Shown here piece after piece: positions 6,882 through 6,883 of a stretch of DNA of 6,883 nucleotides; positions within the stretch are counted from its first letter, which is position 1; the number at the start of each line of letters is the position of its first letter. A program made the position numbers and the translations under genes. The stretch is taken from the NCBI GenBank assembly GCA_910584735.1, contig CAJUBM010000139.1, positions 1 to 6,883 of the forward strand, written 5' to 3'. The notes beneath the pieces are model-generated. The model searched no databases, was not told the origin of the DNA, and saw only the letters and a program-made list of their open reading frames with translations. This DNA is from an uncultured Muribaculaceae bacterium (GTDB taxonomy: Bacteria; Bacteroidota; Bacteroidia; Bacteroidales; Muribaculaceae).

Positions 6882-6883
6882 CC

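Noticed and set aside
1..6883. CRISPR arrays, insertion sequences, tRNA/rRNA genes, phage or toxin-antitoxin genes
   Set aside because: No regularly spaced repeats, transposase motifs, terminal inverted repeats or tRNA-like folds were seen. Nearly all of the window is explained by two long reading frames.

Overview
The window looks like a chromosomal piece of a gut-type Bacteroidales genome. This inference rests on three things: both genes belong to Bacteroidota-style families, the likely promoters fit the Bacteroidota -33/-7 pattern (TTTG and TAnnTTTG) rather than -35/-10, and no start has a convincing Shine-Dalgarno. Base composition near half G+C and frequent ATA for isoleucine would suit a Muribaculaceae-like member, but the genus cannot be fixed from the sequence.

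Layout. Almost all of the window is coding, on the minus strand. From the right: (a) 6744-6883 is a control region with a candidate minus-strand promoter for the regulator gene and, back to back with it, a candidate plus-strand promoter for a divergent gene beyond the right edge. (b) 6743-4944 encodes a 599-residue envelope-spanning regulator: signal peptide with a lipoprotein-like cysteine, periplasmic TPR helices, one membrane helix, a cytoplasmic coiled coil and a C-terminal helix-turn-helix. (c) 4943-4862 is a short gap with a candidate promoter overlapped by a 12-bp inverted repeat. (d) 4861-1 is an uninterrupted reading frame of 1,620 codons that runs off the left edge. It encodes a very large secreted protein of fibronectin type III, choice-of-anchor J (cleaved-adhesin-like), carboxypeptidase-regulatory-like, Ig-like and propeller-like modules.

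How they may work together. The regulator lies directly upstream of, and in line with, the secreted protein. Its architecture would let it sense something in the periplasm and act on DNA, and the dyad on the downstream promoter is a natural candidate target. That link is inference. No mobile element, CRISPR array, RNA gene or phage gene was seen. The most unusual features are the domain-within-domain layout of the large protein and the operator-like dyads at both candidate minus-strand promoters. I do not see clear evidence for a wholly new system.
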